From Antennarius striatus (taxonomy: Eukaryota; Chordata; Actinopteri; Lophiiformes; Antennariidae), in contig NC_090782.1 in NCBI RefSeq assembly GCF_040054535.1, positions 22,341,001-22,405,000 on the forward strand: a stretch of 64,000 nt of DNA, given 5' to 3'. Shown here one piece after another: positions 51,431-62,500 of the stretch. A model generated the notes under the pieces. It had not been told where the DNA came from and did not search any database. It saw only the letters and a list, made by a program, of their open reading frames with translations. How positions within the stretch are numbered: position 1 is the first letter of the stretch; every line of letters starts with the position of its first letter. Made by a program: the position numbers and the translations under genes.

Positions 51431-54335
51431 TCAGGAATGTGTGTCTTTATATCAGAAAAAGAAAGTCAACCGTTGCCTATGGGATTTTTTATAATCTAGC
51501 AGGGTTATCATAGCAATAAGAAAATTTTATGCAACACAATCCGGGTATGAAATCTTTTGACACTGAGTGCATATATTTTCTAGATGAAGGGCAAAATGAC
51601 AAATTGTTTCAAACGTGTTAATCTACATTCACATGCAGACACATTTCGAAATGATCGTGGTCCTTCAGCGTTTTATTTCATGAGCTGCATCACAAACAAG
51701 CTTGAACACAACACTGATGCTGGTTTCTGCTTTGACAGATGTACAGATCCCGAGATGAAACCCTTGGAACCTCAAAATGATTCCAGTGCTCGATAAGGTG
51801 ATTGGTCCTCGTAGCAAAATGTAATTTTAGCCTCAAATGCCATATACTGAGCCGTTACACATTGAACATTTCCATGAAACTATTAAAAAACTGTATTTAT
51901 ACCAAAAAAAATGTTGACAGTTGATATGTGCATCTGTAAATAGTCTATCATCCTCCCATATGTCTGTTTACAACAAACCAGAAGCTGAAGTAGCTGTGTT
52001 TGATCATCAAATACTGTACGTTCAGATACAAACATGAAGAGAAGTTTTTATGCATTGAAGATGGTATCAAAAGTGCTTTGTGTCTATCCACAGTAGAAAT
52101 CACTGCCCTGTGAGATGATGACAATATCTTTCCATCAGGTAGATACAGAAATAGAAAAGTGAGCTCCACGGCTGCAGGGCATGAAAAGAAAGTGAGACCG
52201 GAGGGAGTATCGTAACATCGCTAACCTTAAGACCTTATTTTAGTCATTGGCGTGTGAAACTTGATAAAAGCCGCAGAAAGCTGATGACTGTTGTGTGATT
52301 GTGTGATTGATTACAGATGTGATGATGTGATGAAGCCTGAGTTTGACCTCTTGCCCCAGACTGCAGACAAATGCAGATGTCATGAATCTGGTCACTCTTT
52401 ACTGGCTGATGAACATCCTCATCACTTTTTCCCCAGCATTTCTTAAACCGGCCAATCAGGGACGATATGTACGTCAAATCACTGCCCTGATATATCAATA
52501 AACAAACCACATAATAAAAGTATGTACAGTCTCCTGTTTCGTTTAAAAAAATTGCTTGCTGGTTAAAGTTGAACTCATTTAAACTTCAGCACAGTTGGAA
52601 TAATGTACGGTGAACATTTTCTCCCTCTTTAAGCACATGGAAAAATCTGGAATTCATGCTTGTTCAAATGATTTGAAACTGCAGCTGCACCCAAATCACC
52701 TCCGAGCTCAGAAAGTGGAGCTGTGTTTTCTTTTTCTTAATTTCCCATCCCTAGTGCAGGGGCTCTGTAACAGCCTCGGAGAAAAACAGATAAGGACGGG
52801 GGAATTGCCCTAGCTGGCTTGTGGGAATCTCCCAGAACAACTTCAGCTTCAGGGACATTCCCAGAACACAGCTGTTTTTAGCTGTCCTGTAAAATCTGCT
52901 GCCGGAAGGCTACGCTTGTGGCGCTGGGGTGAGATATATGCATTTGAGAAGGCGTCTGCAGCAGGTAGACCCCAAAGAGGCTTCTTGAATGCCATTTTCA
53001 TGTTAAATCTTTATCCAAAATGAGATCATGACAGAAAAACGACCATGAAAATCTTGTTCTAGAAGCTCCGGTGGATTTGATACACATCTCCGGCAGTATG
53101 AGAAATGAGAATGGCCACTTTGTTTGAAGCTAGTACTGTATATTCATATGTTTTCACTGCAGCCTTGAACGGGTATGAGAACGCTTTAGGGTACGGAATG
53201 TACAAATACCTTTCCTTCACCCCGCAGCACTGTTTTATATACCGACTGAAGCAAAGAAAAAAAAAGCATCTACCTACATTTGTCTCCTATAAATACTTAC
53301 GCTGGAATTTTGTGGCGATGGAGCCAAATATTATACTGACCGTAAAAATATTTGCTCCTTTCAGCCAGTATTCACTTATATTTGGAATCTTTTGCGGTGG
53401 AAACGGATTCACTCAGTGTGTCGGATTATTTCTAATATTTTAAATTTCCGTCTGTAAACATCTGGAAAAATGGTTTTGTATTGAAGATCAGGTGCAAACT
53501 TGCCAAGTGTCGATTTTAAAACTGTTTCAACCATGGTTGACTTGCAAAGCAGTTCTCTCAGTCCCAATAAAAGCAAGAGTGAAATCCCATATGAAGACAG
53601 AGGTAGACATAATAACACAGATCCTGTTTGGATAGTCAGGGTCGCCACTTGATATCTGGCCGTCTGTTGGAGTGAACTGAACTAAACTTTTGTTCATTTC
53701 TAATTTGGGAGAGTGAAGAGATAAGGGTCTCTTTTGGTAAACATCCTTGACAGCCACCTGCATGTGAAACCAGACCTTTTTTCTTCTCCGCTCTGTTCCC
53801 TTAATCTCTACTGACCTTTGAGTCGGTATCATGGCTACAAGTCAACCCAGGCCGTCACATAAACACACAGTCTTTGTTCCAGGATGTATTTTTTCATAGT
53901 GCTAACAGGGTTGGTAAACAAGGAAGGGCCTGGGGTGATTTAATTGTTCATTTAAAATCATCCTCATGACATTAAACTCTAGCTGTTACTTAGCAACGTG
54001 AAGTTTTTTGCAGTAATATCATGTAAAGAACATGTTATAATTTTTCACAAATACCCTTTTGAGTCAGGGATGTGGAAATGTTTGCTCTCTCAGCTCTACA
54101 TTTACCTGAAACATTTAGTGCAGCCAAGAAGACCAGGATAAAAAAATTATATAGTACCTAGAATGTTTTTGCAGAAAGTTTCTCCTTTACCTTTTTAAAA
54201 TGGTCTGCATTGACACTGTCGCTTGTAAGCTGCCCTCCCTGTAAATACAGACTGGTAAAAACAGATGAAAATGGTGGCTTGGCAACATGCTGTTGTGACA
54301 CTGTATTTAGCATACCTAAGCTTTACAATGGGGAG
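51431..54335. other. Intergenic, SYDE2 side
   Basis: Convergent intergenic space between SYDE2 (+) and DNAI3 (-). No exon, RNA gene or clear mobile element was recognised. Confidence 0.55.
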
Positions 54336-54720
54336 GATTCTCACCTGGGCAGCTGTAGGTAGTGCTGTTACGTAACAGCAAGAAGGTTCTGGGTTTGATT
54401 CCTTTCTGGGTGGAGGTCACATTTTCTTCTACACGTCTTCTTTCCAATTTTTGCAGCTTCCTCCCACCTCCAAAAACATTAAGCTCAGGTGAACTGGTCC
54501 CACCAAATAGTGAGCTTGAGCATGTATGGTTGTTTGTCTTTTGTGTGGCCCTATGATGAGCTGGCGTCTCATCTGGAGTGTACCCCACCTCTCGCCCATA
54601 GCCAGCTGGGATAGGCACCAGCAGACGTGTGCCCCCGAGGTTGTAGAGCAGCTGTAGACGAGATAACTGTGATTGCCTAGTCTCCAAAAATAAAAAAAAT
54701 TAATGGATGGATGATGGATT
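54336..54720 (+). mobile_element. tRNA-derived SINE-like element with ATGG tail
   Basis: The head includes GGTTTGATTCC at 54392-54402, one base off the Pol III B box (GGTTCGANTCC; the change is C to T at a CpG). The body reads CAGCTTCCTCCCAC, GGTTGTTTGTCTTTTGTGTGGCCCT and CCTCTCGCCCATAGCCAGCTGGGATAGGC, a series I recall from a very common teleost repeat. It ends in A-rich sequence and ATGGATGG units. It is diverged and not expected to be active. The exact family name is not given because I cannot verify it. Confidence 0.7.
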
Positions 54721-57700
54721 CCCACCTTTCTGGAGTTTGATGCAACGTTGATGTATAGAATCATATCTAGAAGTTATATTTAATCATTTGGATTAAGTTG
54801 GAAGTGGGCAAAACCAGTCTGTGATGTCATATTTTTCAGAGGAGTGGTGAATTGCCCGTTGATACTAGGATGGTATGGTGGCATTCCTAAAGATTTGATT
54901 CTGGGACATGCCTTTGAAAGTCTCTCAGGCTTGAAAAGTTTGCATTTATGCAAACTTCCTTCATTGTCCTAATGCAGATAGCTATACAGCTAACTAGCAG
55001 TGAACTACCAGGTGAACAACCAAGAGAACATCCAGCTGGACCTCAGACCTCCTGAGTTAGTGAAAGCTTGACCCTCACAATGAGAGTCCTGGATCTGAAT
55101 CCTGTGTTTCACAGAAAGTTAAGCCATTTTTTAAAACATACAATGTCCAAGTCTTGAACTCTGGGCTTCAGACTCAATCATGGGTTCTCATAATATGATT
55201 AAATTAGTGTATTTTTAATATGTTAAAACATATAAAGTCTAAATATTAATTCCTTTAGTACACCTTTCTTTGGATTTGCGTGGGTGGGTTGTTGGTCTCC
55301 AACATACACACTTATACTCTTCTAAACACAGACAAGCCAACACTGGGTAACTTCTGAGAACCCTGAAACATCAGCCCGTGGCAAACATTCCATAAATGCA
55401 GTGCCCTTCAATAGGAGAGCTATTAAACACATTTTACCAAGGTCCCAGCTTTTCTGATGTGTTTTTTTTGGGGGGCGTCTTTTGTTCCCCTATGATCCAG
55501 CCGCTGTATTTGGCAGCTCATCTGAGGGCCTTGGGGCAGATCTCTTGACACACGGCTGACAGATCCGCCTGTTCTGGACCGCAGTGACGATGAAAGAGTG
55601 GACCAGAGGTAAGGGGGGGAGAAGATGGGGAGAGAGTGAGAGGTGAAAGTGAAGAATGGAGGGAAGGAGAACACAGAGGAGCGGTGCTTCAGATCCTCCG
55701 GGGCTGGGCCTCTCACAACATAGACTGTCTCCTCTATCCTCCCTGCTTCTACCCTCCTCCACCTCCATTGCTCTGTCGCTCAGGACTAGAATACTTCATT
55801 TTAATAAGGCTAATCCCTCCTAAAGGTAAGCTGCTCATCACCCCCCCCTCTCCATCCACCATCCCACCCCAACCCTCTCCCGCTCCACCAGACGAGAGCA
55901 ATCTCCTTTCAGCATGAGGATAGGATGAGGGTTTGCTCCGCTTGATAGGAGAGAAAAATGTGAAAGGTGAAACTGAAAAGAGGCCTTGACAGCAGCTGTG
56001 GTCTGGCTCAATAAAAAAAAATTGGGCCTCCATGGTTTGATAAACTTGCAGGTGGCACAACTTTTCATTCTCCAACCAGCCTGTAACATCACGCCATTAG
56101 AAGGCGCGGTGATAACTTTGTTCTTCGTGGAGGAAGTGGAGTGACATAGCTGGTATTTTAGGGTTTGCTATCAGCAGCCTCCTGTCAGCGGAGCACTCCC
56201 CAGCTGTCAACAGTAAAACTTTGCCTACCGCTTCAGAAATCTCCTTGATGCTGCCTACCAGCTATGACAGCCTTGTTCGTTTTTTTTTAGAATATGTTTG
56301 GTCATTTTGCTGCTTGATAGCTAAAATCAAGTTTTACTGGGTTAGCTTAGCACTATAGAATGATCACTTCTCACCTTCAAAACTCACCTATCAACAATTT
56401 AAAGCATCGTCAACAAAATTTGAACAATCCCAAATCCACAGACAACATGAGCGGGTGAGCTATATCAGATTTGTTTGCACAGTCTTCTATTTTTACGCTA
56501 AGCTAAGCTACCTGTGTCCTGGTGGTAGCCTCAAACTCCACATTCCATCTTTGCTTCTGTTTCCACTATCTTTCGTTCACTGCCGGTAGGTCTGTAGCTG
56601 CTGATATCGCTAATAGCAGCATGGTGACAGTATGAAAATACGGTTCAGACTTCCCATGGTGAAAAGCCTTGCAGGTTTTCCCATCTGCCTGCTCCGGTAG
56701 ACTGATTAGATTAGATCACAGGGCCCACTCTTAAGATACAACCTGGTCTGACTGCAATGGACGTTTCCAGGAAACAGCATCACATTGAAAACCTGCCTTG
56801 TATTGCGCCAACTCTCCATCCACTATGCTGCTAGCTAAAACTCTCGTTGATCTATCGTCACTCAAAGAAGATTCACGCAAAAGTGAATCGTCGACACAAC
56901 ATCGCGGTGGAGTATTTTGAACAGGGCTAACTTTAGCATCTCTCTCCATTAGCTCGGGACCGGGCAAAATGAACGGAATGCAAACGTTCAAGAGTTTGAA
57001 AATTAGAAAGTGAAAACAAGTCAAGAGGGAACATTCCACAGTGGAGCCCCCGTCACCCGATCTCTTGTGAGGTCAAAGGTCGACTCGTGAACCTCGCCAC
57101 CAGGTTTTAAGGAGAAACAGTGTTACAGTTTACGGCAATGAGATGCCGATAAGTTCAGCAAGGATATTTTTAGCAGATCAGCGGTGATTGTGTAGTTTTT
57201 TTGACCTACATCTTTTTGATGATGTGCAAACTCATTCATTTCTCTGAGGGAAACATTTAGACTCCGTTTTAAAGTTCTTCCCCATTTGGAACTTGAAATG
57301 TTGTACAACTCTTTGACTGTTGTTAGGGAAGGCTATGTGTGAAATGTTCAGGTCGGGGTGCTCCCATGGTGGGAGATTTAGGCAGTGGACCCTCACTCCA
57401 CTGCAGCCCACCAAACACCCTCCCCAGCAGGAGCGGCTAAGAGGCCATCCAGAACAATGCCGAGGGAATGGCTTAATTCGCCAGGCCAGATTTACAGCCG
57501 CTCCTTACACAGCACCTGCTCACATTGTTTCCTCGGATTTGGTTTGAAAACAAGAATTGGGAATAAAAACTGAACTGCAGGCATGCCGTCCCACACGGAC
57601 ACCACCCTGAGTGAAAGATTTCTTTTAATGTTAAGGAAATCTCTTGGACTTAGATGAAGAAATCAACTGAGGGGAAATTGGACATTATGAAAACCCTTCA

Positions 57701-58664
57701 TCCTGGGGTGGGGGTGGGTTGAGGTTTGGGGGGTCGCTAGGTTTATACGATGTTGTCCATTGTCCGAAACATAAAAGAAACTCGAGTTCTAAGCAGAAGA
57801 GCCTAACCTGCAAACGGCTCTTCATACGTCTGTGGATTTTTGAAATGCCACAAGTGTTTACACTGAATACAAGCTCGCTCAATTGCACAACATTCTTTGC
57901 ATCGGCGATTACAATAATAACTAACCGAGGCGGGGGCGAAGACACTCCCAGCGTGTCTCTGTGCTGGTTTGCAGAAGGCACATTCTTTAGCTGGCCTGGG
58001 AGAAAGTGAGAGGCTCCACAGAGGAAAGAGGTCTGCAAAAACAGAAAGGTCTGAGGAGGGGACGACTGGAGAGCAGAGGCCCCTTTTGTCACCCGGGGTC
58101 TCAGCGGAGCCTCTGGGGGCCATATGGACGCCTGCCTCCGTGCACCCCTTCACATCGGCCCATTCTTCCCCCTCCCCAGCGCTCCGTGACGGGACCGTCC
58201 ACGTGAATGAGTCATGGCTGGACTGACGTTGACACCAGCTCACTTCTGTTGAGGGGAATGAACCCCAGTCCCTTCGTCCCTCCCCACCCCTTTCGCACCC
58301 GACATTCAACCGTTTCTATTGCCGTCCTCGCTGTCCTCGTCTCTTTTGAAGCATCTCCGACACAGTGTGACAACCTGGCAATAGACAGCAGCCACCACCC
58401 CCCCACTCCTGCCCCCATCCCTGCACCCTTGTTTTCCAGGAGAATACAGGCTGTCAGTTGTGACTATAGGTTTGCTGGACTGATCGTGACCTGAAGTGGA
58501 CCCAGCTCTCTGACGCGTCCTTATTTTCTCCCAGAGAAGGAGTGAAACTAATAGGAGTCCATAAAGCTGGACAGAGAGTTGAGTCTAACCCGTGATTGGA
58601 CAGAAGCCAGACAGGGATTTATTGCAAGAGGCAGAGGCGACAAGTCTACTAGCAGATTCTAGCT
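54721..58664. other. Intergenic, DNAI3 side
   Basis: No exons were recognised. There is a near-perfect DR1 motif at 57070-57082 (AGGTCA A AGGTCG) and a quadruplex-type G-run at 57705-57733. Several proline-rich or serine-rich frames here have no family features. Confidence 0.55.
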
Positions 58665-59389
58665 CTGGGGTCGACAACCCAAAATGTTCAAAGAGCCGAA
58701 TTGGACCCAAATAACAAAAATAAAATCTGTCGGTAGCTGCAAAAAATTCTAAGTCTTATATGAAAGCAACACAGACTGTAAGTGTGTATTATCCTACTGT
58801 CAAAATGACTAAGTAGGCTATAAATACATGATGAGTTTCTCCGCTGCCCATCGGAGTTTACACACCTGAACAACAGCGCAGTCTGTTCAGTATCGATCAC
58901 ATCACACAACTCATCGCAGGCAATTGAGTAGGTTGAGGTTGAATTAATGTCCTTGATTTGCTGATAGGTGACGTTGTTTGTCCTTTCCTTCACTGTCTTC
59001 GCAGAAAGAGGTATATCTTTATTTTTCTTTATTATCTCTCGGGGTGCAACACGGTACTGGAGTTTGGAGATGCAATCCACTTCTTAAATGTATTTTTGCG
59101 CTCCTCTAACTTTTCCAGTAGTACTGAAATCACACTTTTTCTCTTAATCCCAACTAGGTGGTCAATCCCAACTGCCTTCCCTGGGAGTGTCTTTCCACAT
59201 TACTTTTTTTGGTGTTCGACAGCTTCTCCTTGAAAAAGCAAACATGCAAGCAATCCTTCCACATTGTCAGTGAAAAACAATGATTCGGTCCATTCTTTCT
59301 TGAATCCTCTGTTCTCATCAGCTTTCTCTTTTCCTTCTGGGATCCATGGCCCATCACACACCCACCGATTTGTTGGTTGCCGACTCCTG
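58665..59389 (-). mobile_element. hAT transposon relic with inverted termini and target duplication
   Basis: The left end CTGGGGTCGACAACC and the reverse complement of the right end, CAGGAGTCGGCAACC, match at 12 of 15 positions and fit the CAGGGGTCGGCAACC type of hAT terminus. Flanking 8-mers TTCTAGCT (58657-58664) and TTGTAGCT (59390-59397) match 7 of 8, the expected hAT target duplication length. The minus strand (about 59080 down to 58688) encodes transposase-like segments (IPLSAKTVKERTNNV, QIKDINST, IACDELCDVID) resembling the hAT family related to GTF2IRD2-type transposases. At 725 bases it is internally deleted and carries stops, so it is inactive. It lies immediately 3' of DNAI3. Confidence 0.82.
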
Positions 59390-59404
59390 TTGTAGCTGAA
59401 CCGC

Positions 59405-59410
59405 TTTATT
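59405..59410 (-). terminator. DNAI3: Poly(A) signal for DNAI3
   Basis: TTTATT on the plus strand reads AATAAA on the minus strand, 47 bases after the DNAI3 stop. The expected cleavage point falls at or just inside the hAT relic, giving a very short 3' UTR. Confidence 0.65.
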
Positions 59411-59456
59411 ATACACTATGCTATAAACCCTGGATATCATTGTTATTGTTGTGCCT

Positions 59457-59552
59457 TTAACAGCAGATTTCCTCCATCACCAGATATTCCTCGTATTCCT
59501 TCCTGTATTCCTCTTCATTTTCTTCATTGGATTTTGCAGGTTTTTCGGGCTC
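59457..59552 (-). CDS. DNAI3: DNAI3 last exon with stop
   Basis: The acceptor on the minus strand is AACCACAG|GAGCCC. The 31 codons ([20 protein letters not shown], then [11 protein letters not shown]) are followed by TAA. The acidic/Lys helix fits the family C-terminus, but the protein appears to stop earlier than the human one. Confidence 0.82.
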   Translation of the reverse strand, partial: EPEKPAKSNEENEEEYRKEYEEYLVMEEICC

Positions 59553-62500
59553 CTGTGGTTCAAAACAGACAAAAGAGTCATGAATGAAAAGAAGTTGGTC
59601 ACACTTAGGTAGGGCAACCGGAAAAGTCTCCTCCATAATAAAATACAGGAAACGGTGGCCTCAGGAGAGGCCTGCTGGGATGCTTGAGATGGGAGTACAA
59701 CTCTGTATCATGATAGTCTTCATCACTTTGAGTAGTCCTACTTTTCCTGAGTTTTATTTGATAAATTTTCCTTCTGACATCTCCTTTAACCAGAGGCAGA
59801 GTGTTTGTCAAATGATAATATTCTGTAATCACGGTTATTCTCACGACTGCCCTCTAAATGATCCAGCTTCCATACTTAGCAAACAGACTGCCGGGCAATG
59901 GCTGTCGATAATTATACTCTCCCTGGAGCAAAGGATCAAATACCGATCTGGATGAATTAAACATGAGGGAAGGGAGTTGGGAAGAGAAATGGGGACTAAG
60001 CAGAGGACACAGAGGAGGTGGAATGGCCTCTAGATTTCCAGGGTCAATCTTGATGTACGGACTTTTAGCAGGGCCAAAGAAAACGTTTGGTAGATCTCAC
60101 TGTCAGGCTGTTGACCTCTACCAGTTGGATCAAGTGTGAGGAGAGAAATCATCACACTTAGCTTTTTTCTACATTACATCAACCAACCAACAACCCTTCA
60201 GGGGTGAATGAATCTAAAGTATATTGGGTACACTTGATCAAAGATCTGTGTTGGGGGTTTTTTTTAACTATTAATCCCCGAAGAATCCAGAATTAGGAAT
60301 TGAGAATCCACTCTACACACAGGTGAGTAGGTACATGCATATATACAGTGCCTTGTGAAAGTATTGGCCCCCCTGTTTTCTCAGCTCAGCTAATGGACTC
60401 CAGAAGTTCCCTGATGACTTCTGAATGATCCAATGTTGACCTAAATGACTAACAATGACAAACAGAGTGCACTTATGTGTCATTTGGTCTCTGTTTAAAT
60501 GCACCTGCTCTGTGATGGTCTCAGAGGTCTATGAAAGGAACACTGGAGAACAAACAGCATCATGAAAACCAAAGAACACACCAGGCAGGTCCGAGATAAA
60601 GTTGTGGAAATGTTCAAAGCAGGAATGGGATACAAGAAGATTTCACAAAATATAAACTTCTCCCGGAGCACTGTGTGAGCAATAATATCAAAATGGAGAG
60701 AGCATAAAACCACTGCAAACCTACCAAGACCTGGCTGTCCCTCTAAACTTTTAGCCCAAACAAGGAGGAAACTAAGCAGAGAAGCAACCAAGAGGCCCAT
60801 GATCACGCTGGATGACCTGAAGACATACACAGCTGAGGTGGGACAGTCTGTCCATCAGACAACTATTAGTAGTACTCTACATAAATCTGGCTTTTATGGA
60901 AGAGTGGCAGGAGGAAGCCATTTCTGAAAGAAAACCATAAAAAGGCCCGTTTGGATTTTGCAAGAAGCCACATGATGACATGTGGAACAAGGTGCTCTGG
61001 TCAGATGAGACCAAAGTTGAACTTTATGGGCTGAATGCGAAATGTTATGTTTGGCGTAAGAGTAACACGGCACATCACCCTGAAAACACCATCCCCACCG
61101 TCAAACATGGTGGTGGCAGCATCATGCTCTGGGGTTGCTTTTCTTCAGCAGGGACTGGGAAGATCGTTAGAGTTGATGGGAAGATGGATGGAGCCAAATA
61201 CAGGGCAATTCTCGCAGAAAATCTGTTGGAGTCCGCAAAAGACCTGAGGATGGGGCGGAGGTTCACCTTCCAAAAGGACAATAATCCTAAACATAAATTC
61301 AAATCTACAATGAAATGTTTTAAAACTAACCATATAAAGGTGTTAGAATGGCCAAGCAAAAGTCCAGACCTCAATCCAATAGAGCATCTGTGGAGAGATC
61401 TAAAAATTGCTGTGCACAAACGATTTCCATCCAACCTTAAGGCTTGAGCTGTTTGATACGGAGGAATGGGAAGATAGTTTTGTCTCAAGATGTGCAAAAT
61501 TTATAAAAACATACCCAAAAAGACTTGCGGCTGTGATCGCAGCAGAAGGAGGTTTAACAAAGTATTAACTCAAAGGGGGCCAATACTTTTGCACATCCTA
61601 CTTTTCAGTTTTCTATTTGTAAACACAATATACAATGTTGGATAAATTTGGTTCCACTTCACGACTGTGTTTCACATGTTGTTGATTCTTGAAAAATATT
61701 TTCAGTTTTTTATCTTTAAGTTTAAAGCCTGAAATGTAGCAAAATGCCAGTGAGTAACTTGTAAAGGGGACGGCGCCTTGCTCAAGGGCGCCTTGGCAGT
61801 GCTCGGGAGGTGAGCTGACACCCACCCCTGTCAGCTCACCCTCCAAAGTGGCTAGGCGGGAGCAGGAATCGAACCGCCGATCTTGGAACATTGGACGACC
61901 CGCTCTACCGCCCGATCTACCGCTGAGCCACCCCCACCCCCGTATTTGTCCTTCTTGCTCTGTATATTTGGAATATATCTATACAGGTGGAACAATAATT
62001 CATCAGTCGTTTTCTTTGTTTTCCTTGGTTCACTGATGCCTTTTTATTGGGTTGTTCATCGGCTGATTACAGTCAGCTCACCGTTCTCATCCTGGGTTCT
62101 CCAGCTTCCTTCTTCTGTGTTGCCGGTGATTCCTTTTTGCTGGAAATGTTCTTCAGCCTGTTTTCCTCCCGCTCAAAGTATTTTTCCACACTTGATTTCT
62201 GTAGGCAAGCATGAAAGAAAGATTATTTCACATCTTTATTTCTCTTTGCATATGACTAATGACTAAAAAAAAAAAAAATTAAAAGTGAGTGCAAAAGATA
62301 CGACTGGATTGAATTACAGTACCTCATTTTTGGAGGGGCGGTAGAGTGCCTTTGGGATTTGTAACACGCTGACCGCTCCTTTGTCATCTCCCACAGCCAG
62401 GAAATGCTGCTTTGCTGTGAGAAGAAAATACAAGAAAGAAACAAGTTTCATAGATTGGAACTCTTTTATAACAAGGGAGATTATTCAAATCCTTTAAGGC

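Larger units (their letters stand above)
59553..62081 (-). other. DNAI3: DNAI3 last intron, enlarged by transposons
   Basis: 2,529 bases, against 112-319 for the four other complete DNAI3 introns here. It contains a Tc1 relic (60346-61748) and a tRNA-derived SINE (61761-61937). The remaining unique sequence is 59553-60345 and 61938-62081. Confidence 0.8.

Noticed and set aside
57803..58309. 168-codon antisense frame in the SYDE2-DNAI3 interval
   Set aside because: Cysteine and serine content looked domain-like at first, but spacing fits no zinc-finger family and no exon borders or synteny support a gene.
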